24,152 bases of DNA from JAUQQI01 sp042408785 (GTDB lineage Bacteria > Chloroflexota > Dehalococcoidia > JAUQQI01): contig JBHOQU010000033.1 in assembly GCA_042408785.1 (NCBI GenBank), positions 1-24,152 on the forward strand, given 5' to 3'. The notes beneath the pieces were generated by a model, which was given only the letters and a program-made list of their open reading frames with translations, did not search any database and was not told the DNA's origin. Position 1 is the stretch's first letter. Every line of letters begins with the position of its first letter. The position numbers were made by a program, and so were the translations under genes. This document shows, piece after piece, positions 7,085 to 13,778 of this stretch.

Positions 7085-7663
7085 ATGACCTTCTTCCGCA
7101 CCCTAGAACGCAGCCTTACGGCCGTCGCCGGGCTCCTGCCGGCGGCGGTGGCCGTTAACATCGGGGTAGGCGAGGTGGTCGCCCGCCTCCAGCTCCCCCT
7201 TTACCTGGACTCGGTGGGGACGGTGCTGGTGGCTGCCCTGGCCGGGCCCTGGGCCGGGCTGGTAACAGGGGTCCTCTCGAACCTGGTCTGGGGCCTGCTC
7301 CTCCGCCCCACGGCCGCCCCCTTTGCCGTCACCGCCGCCGTTATCGGCCTCGTGAGCGGCCTCCTGGCCGCCCGGGGAATCTTCGGGGCCTGGTGGAAGG
7401 CCCTGCTGGGCGGCCTCTTTACGGGCCTGGTGGCGGCGGTGGTTTCGGCCCCCATCGCCGCCTACGTCTTCGGCGGGGTGACCGGGGGCGGCTACGACCT
7501 GATCGTTGCCCTGCTTCTGGCCGGGGGCCAGGGCCTCCTGGAGGCCGTCCTCACCCAGTCGATCCTGACCGACCTGGCAGATAAGGCCCTCACATTCCTG
7601 GTCGTCTGGGCCGTCCTCCAGAACCTGCCCCCCAGGTATTTTGAGCGCTTTCGCCAGCCTTAA
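7085..7663 (+). CDS. ECF transporter S component (substrate-binding membrane subunit)
   Basis: A 192-residue, very hydrophobic protein with about six membrane helices, the size and layout of an S component that binds a vitamin or similar micronutrient in an energy-coupling factor importer. The segment VNIGVGEVVARLQLPLYLDSVGTVLVAALAGPWAGLVTG (residues about 24-62) has the N-x-G...P-YLDSVGT...GP-AG pattern of one S-component group. The T component and a fused double ATPase follow at once, so this is a dedicated (group I) system; the T gene starts 23 nt before this stop. The substrate is not defined. The S-T-fused-ATPase layout is like YkoEDC (a hydroxymethylpyrimidine/thiamin importer) and the TenA operon is nearby, but there is no TPP riboswitch here, so a thiamin link is only a guess. 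Confidence 0.85.
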   Translation: MTFFRTLERSLTAVAGLLPAAVAVNIGVGEVVARLQLPLYLDSVGTVLVAALAGPWAGLVTGVLSNLVWGLLLRPTAAPFAVTAAVIGLVSGLLAARGIFGAWWKALLGGLFTGLVAAVVSAPIAAYVFGGVTGGGYDLIVALLLAGGQGLLEAVLTQSILTDLADKALTFLVVWAVLQNLPPRYFERFRQP

Positions 7664-8369
7664 GCCCACCACCTGGGTCGGAATCGCCGCCGGCCTTTTC
7701 CTGGCGGCCTTCGCCTCGGACGAACCGGCCGTCAGCGGGGGCCTGCTGGCCGCCGAGCTTGCCCTGGCGGCCGCCTCCCGCCGGCTGAAAGCTTTCCTGG
7801 CCGTCCTCGTCGCCGGTCTGGGGCCCGTTTCGGTTTCCTTGTTTGTGGTCCACGGGCTGCTGCACCCGGGCGCTGCCGGCGTGGCCGTGGGGCCCTTCTG
7901 GGTCCGGCCGGAGGGTCTGGGATTCGCCGCCCGAACCCTCGGGCGGCTGGCCGCAATTTCCGGGGCCGTCCTGCTGGCAACCCTGGGCATTCCCCCGGGG
8001 CGGATCCTGCGGGACCTGGTCGACCGGGGGGTGCCCCCGGCCCTGGCTTACGGCCTGGTGGCGGCCGTGCGCTTCGTGCCGGAAACTCGGGCCCGGGCAC
8101 ACCGGATCGTCGCCGCCCAGCAGACCCGGGGCCTGGCCCTGGACGGCAGCCCGGTCCGGCGCCTCCGGGCCCTGGGGGCCTTGGTCCGGCCCCTGGTTCT
8201 TTCGGCCCTGGCCGAGGCCGAGGCCCGGAGTGTAACCCTCGAGCTTCGGGGGTTCTGGGTCCGGCCCCGACGGGCCCCGGCCGAGACCCGGGCCGAGCGG
8301 CTCATCCGCTGGGGGGCGATACTGGCCGGGGCCGTGGCCGTGGTCCTCGGTCGGCTGGTCTTGGGGTAG
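7641..8369 (+). CDS. ECF transporter T component (CbiQ/EcfT family)
   Basis: This subunit couples the ATPases to the S component. It has 242 residues with N-terminal membrane helices (to about residue 130) and a cytoplasmic coupling region. Two Ala-Arg-Gly-type coupling motifs are visible: RIVAAQQTRGL near residue 157 and AEARSVTLELRGF near residue 193; both are hallmarks of EcfT coupling helices. Translation most likely starts at the TTG at 7641, inside the end of the S gene (23-nt overlap), which suggests coupled translation. A later start would remove part of the first helix. The ATPase gene begins 4 nt after this stop. Confidence 0.88.
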   Translation: MSAFASLKPTTWVGIAAGLFLAAFASDEPAVSGGLLAAELALAAASRRLKAFLAVLVAGLGPVSVSLFVVHGLLHPGAAGVAVGPFWVRPEGLGFAARTLGRLAAISGAVLLATLGIPPGRILRDLVDRGVPPALAYGLVAAVRFVPETRARAHRIVAAQQTRGLALDGSPVRRLRALGALVRPLVLSALAEAEARSVTLELRGFWVRPRRAPAETRAERLIRWGAILAGAVAVVLGRLVLG

Positions 8370-8373
8370 GGCC

Positions 8374-9849
8374 GTGGGGTCCCTCGTCGACCTCAGCCTT
8401 AAGGCCGTCGGCTACCCCGGCCGGACGCCGGTCCTGGCCGACCTGAGCTTAAGCCTGGGGCCGGGGGAGGTGGTGGGTATCGTGGGGCCCACCGAGTCGG
8501 GCAAGACCACCCTGGCCTACGTTCTGGCCGGCCTGATCCCCGGGGCGGTCCCGGGGACGGCCTCGGGCCGGCTGGCGGTGGGCGGCCGAATCCGGGACCT
8601 GGGGCGTCCGCCGGACCGGCGGGAGTGGCTCCGGCTGGTGGGCCTTGCCCTCGCCGAGCCGTACTACCAGCTCAGCGGGGCCGCCGACACCGTGGCCGAG
8701 GAGGTGGGGCTTCCCCTGGAAAGCTTGGGCCTCGGGCCGGTCGCCGTTAGGGCCGAGGTCGGCGGCCTCCTGGAAGGCCTCGGCCTGGGGCCCCTGGCCG
8801 ACCGCTCCCCCTTCGAGCTTTCGGTGGGCCAGCAGCAGCGGGTGGTCCTGGGGGCAACCCTGGCTCCCAGGCCGAGAATGCTGGTGCTGGACGACGCCTT
8901 CGAGCACCTGGACGGGGCCGGTCGGGCGGCCTTAAAGCAGTTCTTAGCCGCGCTGAAGGCCGAGGGCAGGGGGGCCGTTCTGCTGAGCGGCCGGCGCCGC
9001 TACCTGGAAGGGCTGGCCGACCGGCTCCTGGGGCTCAGAGGGGGCCGCCTTTACCCCAGGCCCCCGGCCCCTGAGCTGCCGGCCGCACCGCCCGAGCCCG
9101 AACGGGAGCCGGGGCCGGTGGTCCTGGAGGCGGAGGACGTCTGGGCCGGCTACTCGGCCGGCCAGCCGGTCCTGGCCGGCCTGTCCCTCCAGGTGCGGGC
9201 CGGGGAAGCCCTGGCCGTCGTGGGCCCCAACGGGGCCGGCAAGTCCACCCTGCTTCTGGTTCTGCTGGGCCTGCTGCGGCCCTGGTCGGGACGGGTGAGG
9301 GTTTTCGGGTGGGATGCCGGCCGGGAGCCCCCCTGGCGCCTGGCCCGGCTTATCGGTTACCTGCCCCAGAACCCGGCCGAGGCCCTTTTCGGGCCGACGG
9401 TCCGGGATGATGTCACCTTCGGCCCCCGGAACCTGGGGCTTCCGGCCGGAGAGGTCCGGCGCCGGGCCGACGCCTGGCTTTCGGCCGTGGGCCTGGGGGA
9501 CCGGGCCGGGTGCCATCCCCTGGACCTGAGCCCGGGCTGGCGGCGGCTGGTGGCCCTGGCCTCCACCCTGACCCTGGAGACCCCCATCCTGGCTCTCGAT
9601 GAGCCGACGGTGGGCCTGGACGACGAACTTTACGGGCGCCTGGTGGGGTTGCTGGGGCGGCTCAAGGGGACGGGCCGGACCCTGCTTCTGGTCTCCCAGG
9701 ACCTGGAGTTCGTGGGGCGGGTGGCCGACCGGGTGGTCTTTCTGGCCGGGGGGCGGCTGGTGGGGGAGGATTCGGCCCGGGCCGTCCTCAGCGAAACACG
9801 GCCTGCTGAAGGCCATCCCCCACCAGGTTCACCGCCAGGGCAGTTATGA
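8374..9849 (+). CDS. ECF transporter fused double ATPase with atypical catalytic motifs
   Basis: A 491-residue protein with two ABC ATPase domains in one chain, as in YkoD-type ECF ATPases. Domain 1 has Walker A GPTESGKTT (38-46), signature LSVGQ (149-153) and Walker B MLVLDD (169-174), where the catalytic Glu is Asp174. At its H-loop the sequence is SGRRRYL, with no histidine. Domain 2 has Walker A GPNGAGKST (ending about residue 292), Q-loop YLPQNP, signature LSPGW (385-389) in place of LSGGQ, Walker B ending DE (409-410), and VSQD at the H-loop, where Gln442 replaces His. One composite site therefore looks stronger than the other. The start is GTG, 4 nt after the T gene. The last 62 bp overlap the convergent dppC-like gene. 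Confidence 0.9.
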   Translation: MGSLVDLSLKAVGYPGRTPVLADLSLSLGPGEVVGIVGPTESGKTTLAYVLAGLIPGAVPGTASGRLAVGGRIRDLGRPPDRREWLRLVGLALAEPYYQLSGAADTVAEEVGLPLESLGLGPVAVRAEVGGLLEGLGLGPLADRSPFELSVGQQQRVVLGATLAPRPRMLVLDDAFEHLDGAGRAALKQFLAALKAEGRGAVLLSGRRRYLEGLADRLLGLRGGRLYPRPPAPELPAAPPEPEREPGPVVLEAEDVWAGYSAGQPVLAGLSLQVRAGEALAVVGPNGAGKSTLLLVLLGLLRPWSGRVRVFGWDAGREPPWRLARLIGYLPQNPAEALFGPTVRDDVTFGPRNLGLPAGEVRRRADAWLSAVGLGDRAGCHPLDLSPGWRRLVALASTLTLETPILALDEPTVGLDDELYGRLVGLLGRLKGTGRTLLLVSQDLEFVGRVADRVVFLAGGRLVGEDSARAVLSETRPAEGHPPPGSPPGQL

Positions 9850-10666
9850 GGATCACCAGGCCGGGGAAGAGGGGGATCCACCAGGCCCCCGAAAGGGCCG
9901 CCACCTGTCCGTCGGTGAGCATGTTGCCCCAGGAGGCCTCAAAGGGCGGCACCCCCAGGCCCAGAAAGCTCAGGGCGGCCTCGATTAAGATGGCGTCGGC
10001 CATCCCAAGGGTGGCGAAGACCACCACCGGGCCGGCCACATTGGGGAGGAGGTGCCGGGCAATGATGCGGCCGGCAGGGACCCCCAGGGCCCGGGCGGCT
10101 AAAATAAACTCCCGCTCCCGCAGGCTTAAAACCTGACCCCGGACGATGCGGGCCAGGCCAAGCCAGGTGGTCAGGCCAATGATGCCGACCACATTCCAGA
10201 CCGAGGGGGGAAGGAGGGACTGAACGGCCACCAGTATAAAGAAAGTTGGCAGGGAGAGGAGGGTGTCCACCGTCCGGGAGAGGACGGCGTCCACCCAGCC
10301 GCCGAAATACCCCGCCGCCAGCCCCACCGCCGTTCCCAGGCAGGTGGCCAGGAGGACGGCCGTCGCCGCCACGAAGAGGGAGACCCGGGCCCCGAAGAGG
10401 AGGCGGCTGGCGATGTCCCGACCCAGGCGGTCGGTTCCCAGGGGGTGTTCGGGGCTGGGGGGCCGGGCCCGGGCGGCCAGGTCGATGTAATCCGGGGGAT
10501 AGGGGGCCAGGACCGGAGCCAGCAGGGCCAACAGGACCACGACTGCCAGCACCAGCCCGGCCAGGAGGGCCGTCCGGTGACGGGCGAAGGCCCGGCCGGT
10601 GCGTACCCACGGGCTTTCCACCTTTAAGGGGGTCTCGGGCCTGGGCAGGAGGGTGCGGGCCTTCAC
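9788..10666 (-). CDS. Peptide/nickel-type ABC transporter permease, DppC-like
   Basis: An inner-membrane permease half of 292 residues. It has the N-terminal anchor segment, HPLGTDRLGRDIASRLLFGAR (a DppC hallmark) near residues 75-95, five further helices, and the EAA loop EFILAARALGVPAGRIIARHLLPN that docks the ATPase. The open frame continues upstream through the dppB gene, but that extension is a shadow. The GTG at 10666 forms a GTGA overlap with the dppB stop and gives the usual family length. No ATPase or binding-protein gene is adjacent, so partners must be encoded elsewhere. Its 3' end overlaps the ECF ATPase gene on the other strand by 62 bp. The substrate may be peptides, nickel or another solute. 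Confidence 0.92.
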   Translation of the reverse strand: MKARTLLPRPETPLKVESPWVRTGRAFARHRTALLAGLVLAVVVLLALLAPVLAPYPPDYIDLAARARPPSPEHPLGTDRLGRDIASRLLFGARVSLFVAATAVLLATCLGTAVGLAAGYFGGWVDAVLSRTVDTLLSLPTFFILVAVQSLLPPSVWNVVGIIGLTTWLGLARIVRGQVLSLREREFILAARALGVPAGRIIARHLLPNVAGPVVVFATLGMADAILIEAALSFLGLGVPPFEASWGNMLTDGQVAALSGAWWIPLFPGLVILITALAVNLVGDGLQQAVFR

Positions 10667-11622
10667 CGGCGCTTCCCGTAGCGGATTCTCGGGTCGGCCA
10701 CCCCGTAGGCCAGGTCGGCCAGCAGGCTCCCCAAAATTACCAGCGCTCCCACCAGCACCACCTCCCCCATCAGAACCGGGTAGTTGCGGGCGAAGGCCGC
10801 CTCCACCACCAGCCGGCCCATCCCGGGCCAGCTGAAAAGGGTTTCCACCACCACCGACCCGCCCACCAGCCGGGGAATAAAGAGGCCGACCAGGGTGATG
10901 ACCGGCAAGGCGGCGTTCCGGAAGGCGTGGTCCAGGACGACCCGGTGCTCGGGCAGGCCCTTGGCCCGGGCCAGCCGAATGTAGTCCTGCCCCAGCACTT
11001 CTACCATCCCGGCCCGGGTGTAGCGGATGAGGCTGGCCATCTCCCGGAGGGAAAGGACAAAGGCCGGCAGGATCAGGTGGCTCAGCAGGTCGGCCGGGGA
11101 GGTGGGCCCCCGGGCGGACTGCATCCCGGCCGAGGGGAGCCAGCCGAGCCAGACGGAAAAGACCAGCACCAGGATGAGGCCCAGCCAGAAGTTGGGGGCC
11201 GAGTAAAGGACCGTTGAAACGGTGGTTACGGCGTAGTCCAGCCAGGAAAGGGGCCGCAGGGCGGATACGATCCCGACGGTGATGCCCACCGCCAGGGCGA
11301 TGGCCAGGGCCGAGGCCGTCAGGTAGAGGGTTGCCGGCAACCGCTCCAGGATCACCTCCCGCACCGGCCGGCCGTCGGAGAAGGAGCGGCCGAAGTCGAG
11401 CTGGACGAACCGGCCCAGCCACCTCAAATACTGGACGGGGAGGGGGTCCTCAAGGCCCCAGGCCGTCCGGATGGCCTTGAGCTCCTCGGCCGAGAGGTCC
11501 GGGCCGTAAAGGAGGACCGCCGGGTCGCCGGGGGCCAGGTGCAGAAGGCCGAAGGCCAGGATGCTTACCACCAGGAGCACGAAGAGCCCTTGGCCCAGTC
11601 GGGCGATGAGGTAGCCGCTCAC
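10663..11622 (-). CDS. Peptide/nickel-type ABC transporter permease, DppB-like
   Basis: A 319-residue partner of the DppC-like permease. It starts with the typical YLIARLGQGLFVLLVVSILAFGLLHLAPGDP, followed by GLEDPLPVQYLRWLGRFVQLDFGRSFSDGRPV. It has about six membrane helices and the EAA loop QDYIRLARAKGLPEHRVVLDH. The C-terminus DPRIRYG is typical of DppB. Translation starts at GTG 11622 without a visible ribosome-binding site, 18 nt after a TATAAT. The crotonase-family gene ends 37 nt upstream on the same strand. Together with dppC it forms a permease pair without ATPases or a binding protein nearby. Confidence 0.92.
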   Translation of the reverse strand: MSGYLIARLGQGLFVLLVVSILAFGLLHLAPGDPAVLLYGPDLSAEELKAIRTAWGLEDPLPVQYLRWLGRFVQLDFGRSFSDGRPVREVILERLPATLYLTASALAIALAVGITVGIVSALRPLSWLDYAVTTVSTVLYSAPNFWLGLILVLVFSVWLGWLPSAGMQSARGPTSPADLLSHLILPAFVLSLREMASLIRYTRAGMVEVLGQDYIRLARAKGLPEHRVVLDHAFRNAALPVITLVGLFIPRLVGGSVVVETLFSWPGMGRLVVEAAFARNYPVLMGEVVLVGALVILGSLLADLAYGVADPRIRYGKRR

Positions 11623-11640
11623 CGGTGCCGCGTCCCGGTG

Positions 11641-11646
11641 ATTATA
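11641..11646 (-). promoter_or_regulatory. Candidate -10 box for the dppBC-like pair
   Basis: TATAAT reads on the minus strand at 11646-11641, between the crotonase stop (11660) and the dppB-like GTG (11622). No -35 match is seen 17 nt upstream (GGGCCG). The implied leader is about 11 nt, and no ribosome-binding site is visible, as at the ECF operon. Confidence 0.35.
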
Positions 11647-11659
11647 ACCGGCGCAACCG

Positions 11660-12472
11660 TTAGCGGCCCTGCCAGCGGGGCCGGCGCTTTTCTAAAAAGG
11701 CCCGAACCCCCTCCCGGAAATCCTCGCTCATATAGCAGGCCAAAATCAGGTCCTCGCTCTCCGGGGGCCGCCGGTGGGCCAGGATCCGCCGGATCGCCTC
11801 CTTGGTGACCCTGAGGGTGAGGGGGGCATGTTCGGCCAGGGTCAAGCCCAGCTGTCGGCCCCGCTGCTCCAGCTCGTCGGCGGGAACGATTTCGTTGGCA
11901 AGGCCGACCCTCAAAGCCTCCTCGGCATCCACCATCCCGGCGGTGAAGATGATGTATTTGGCCCGGGACGGCCCGACCAGGTCCACCAGCCGGGCGTAGT
12001 TGGCCATGCTCAGGCAGTTGCCCAGGGTCCGGGCAATGGGGATGCCGAACTTGGCGTCGGGGGTGCAGATGCGCAGGTCGCAGGCCATGGCCACGGCCGC
12101 CCCGCCCCCGACGGCGTACCCCCGGATCAGGGCGATGGTGGGCTTCCCGACTTCCTCCAGCCGGCCGATGATGCCGTTCATCCGGGCCTCGTAGTCGATG
12201 GCGTCCTGGGGGCTCCGAAACGCCGTGAACTGGCTTATATCGGTCCCGGCGATAAAGGCCTTGTCCCCGGCGCCCTTAAGCAAAAGCACTTTTACGTCGT
12301 CGTTTTCATCCACCCATTCGCAGGCCCGAACGAGCCCGTCATACATGGCCCAGGTCATGGCGTTGCGGGCCTCGGGCCGGTTAAACGTGAGCCAAGCCAG
12401 GGGCGGGTCCACCTCGAAGATGAGCTCGTCAGTTCCCAGGTCAACAGTTCGGCCCCGGTTCAGGGTATCCAT
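11660..12472 (-). CDS. Enoyl-CoA hydratase/isomerase (crotonase) family protein lacking the hydratase glutamates
   Basis: A 270-residue crotonase-fold protein that should bind an acyl-CoA. The oxyanion-hole segments are clear: AFIAGTDIS (72-80) and GYAVGGGAAVAMACD (118-132). Classical hydratases have Glu in GGGCE and in PEI. Here these places are Ala126 and Ile146 (GGGAAVAM and FGIPIARTLG), so both catalytic glutamates are missing. Hydration is therefore doubtful; an isomerase, decarboxylase, hydrolase or CoA-ester-binding role is possible. It starts 4 nt after the class III CoA-transferase gene, so the two very likely act on the same acyl-CoA. Residues 146-160 (IARTLGNCLSMANYA) look like a distinct subfamily signature. 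The family is certain and the reaction is unknown. Confidence 0.85.
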   Translation of the reverse strand: MDTLNRGRTVDLGTDELIFEVDPPLAWLTFNRPEARNAMTWAMYDGLVRACEWVDENDDVKVLLLKGAGDKAFIAGTDISQFTAFRSPQDAIDYEARMNGIIGRLEEVGKPTIALIRGYAVGGGAAVAMACDLRICTPDAKFGIPIARTLGNCLSMANYARLVDLVGPSRAKYIIFTAGMVDAEEALRVGLANEIVPADELEQRGRQLGLTLAEHAPLTLRVTKEAIRRILAHRRPPESEDLILACYMSEDFREGVRAFLEKRRPRWQGR

Positions 12473-12476
12473 CGGC

Positions 12477-13718
12477 CTACTCCGCCGCCCGGCTCAGGCC
12501 GGATGGGGTCCGCGCCGGCCCGATAACCCCTTCGGCTTCCAGCCGGGCGACCTCTTCGGGCCCGAACCCGAGCTCCCTTAAGATTTCAAGGTTGTGCTCC
12601 CCCAGCAGGGGCCCGGCCCGCTCGAGCCGGACCGGGGTGCGGGAGAAGTGCAGGGGCGACCCCGTTGCCCGGACTCGGCCCAGGGTAGGGTGGGGCAGGT
12701 CGACGATAAAAGCCCGGGCCTTAAGATGTTCGTCGGCAACCACCCGGTCGATGGTGTTGATTATGCCGCAGGGAATGCCGGCCTCCTCGAAGCGGCGGTA
12801 CCAGTACTCGCTGGTCTGGGTGGAGGTGACCTCCTCGATGATCTCGGCCAGGACCTTCTCATTGGCCTTCCGGGCGGCCAGGGTGGCAAAGCGGGGGTCC
12901 TTTTCCAGGTGCTCTAAGCCCAGCACCCCGCAGAAGATGGTCCAGTGGCGGGGGGTGGTGGCCCCCACGGTGACGTAACCGTCGGCCGTCCGGAAGGCCT
13001 GGTAGGGGGCGCTCACCCGGTGGGCGGAGCCCAGGGGGCCCGGGACCTCCCCGGTGGCGAAGTAGCTGGCCGTCTCCCAGACCTCCAGGGCGACGGCCGC
13101 CTCCAGCAGGCTTATGTCGATATACTGGCCCCGACCGGTCCGGCCCCGGGCGATCAGGGCGGCCTGAATAGCGTTGGCCGCAAAGAGGGCGGCCGTAAGG
13201 TCCGCAACCGGCACGCCGACCTTCACCGGGGGCCGGCCGGGCTCGCCGGTGATGCTCATCAGGCCCGACATTCCCTGGATGATCAGGTCCAGGCCCGGCC
13301 GGTGGCTGTAGGGGCCGGTCTGGCCGTAGCCGGAAACGGCGCAGTAAATGAGCCCCGGGTTGCGGGCGGAGAGGGTCTCGTAGTCGATGCCCAGGTCTTT
13401 GGTGGTTCCGGGGCGGAAATTCTCGATGACCACGTCGGCCCGCTCGGCCAGGCGCAGGAATACCTCCCGTCCCGCGGGATGCTTTAAGTTAAGGGCCAGG
13501 CTGCGCTTGTTGCGGTTTAAGGCAATAAACCCGGCGCTTTCCCCGTCCAGAAAGGGGGGCGTGGCCCGGCTGTGGTCGCCGCCGTCGGGGTTTTCGACCT
13601 TAATCACATCGGCCCCCAGGTCGGCGAGCAGCATGGCGCAGTAAGGCCCGGCCATGAAGTTGGCCAGCTCAAGGACGCGAATTCCGTTAAGGGGTGGCAA
13701 AGGCTCGGGTCGGTTCAT
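12477..13718 (-). CDS. Class III (CaiB/BaiF-family) CoA-transferase
   Basis: It moves CoA between carboxylic acids through enzyme-bound anhydride intermediates. It has 413 residues, normal for the formyl-CoA-transferase/CaiB/BaiF family. Visible features are GIRVLELANFMAGPYCAMLLADLGADVIKVE (12-42), NRNKRSLALNLK (68-79), ENFRPGTT (99-106), and the catalytic aspartate Asp144 in RPGLDLIIQGMSGLMSITG. GRGQYIDISLLEA and an AIPCG-like EEAGIPCGIINTID segment follow. The start is ATG with a strong GGAGG (13729-13725). TAAAAT sits at 13741-13736, close upstream. The crotonase partner follows by 4 nt. The acid substrate cannot be told from sequence; fumarate-, carnitine-, mesaconate- and aromatic-type acids are all handled by this family. 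Confidence 0.93.
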   Translation of the reverse strand: MNRPEPLPPLNGIRVLELANFMAGPYCAMLLADLGADVIKVENPDGGDHSRATPPFLDGESAGFIALNRNKRSLALNLKHPAGREVFLRLAERADVVIENFRPGTTKDLGIDYETLSARNPGLIYCAVSGYGQTGPYSHRPGLDLIIQGMSGLMSITGEPGRPPVKVGVPVADLTAALFAANAIQAALIARGRTGRGQYIDISLLEAAVALEVWETASYFATGEVPGPLGSAHRVSAPYQAFRTADGYVTVGATTPRHWTIFCGVLGLEHLEKDPRFATLAARKANEKVLAEIIEEVTSTQTSEYWYRRFEEAGIPCGIINTIDRVVADEHLKARAFIVDLPHPTLGRVRATGSPLHFSRTPVRLERAGPLLGEHNLEILRELGFGPEEVARLEAEGVIGPARTPSGLSRAAE

Positions 13719-13778
13719 GGCAACCTCCGGGGAAGATTTTAACCGATCGCCGCCGGTCCCTGCCGGCTCAAGGCCGGC

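Noticed and set aside
7103..9816. Minus-strand open frames of about 290 codons opposite the ECF S, T and ATPase genes
   Set aside because: They show no motifs and are rich in Gly, Gln, Pro and Arg. The plus strand carries complete ECF subunits here.
10246..11217. A 323-codon plus-strand open frame opposite the dppB/dppC-like genes
   Set aside because: Its composition is Pro/Gly/Arg-rich and it is antisense to conserved permeases, so it is a shadow frame.
9788..11422. A 544-codon version of the dppC-like gene
   Set aside because: The extra N-terminal 250 residues run through the dppB-like gene in another frame and are low complexity. The GTG at 10666 gives a normal DppC length and a GTGA overlap.
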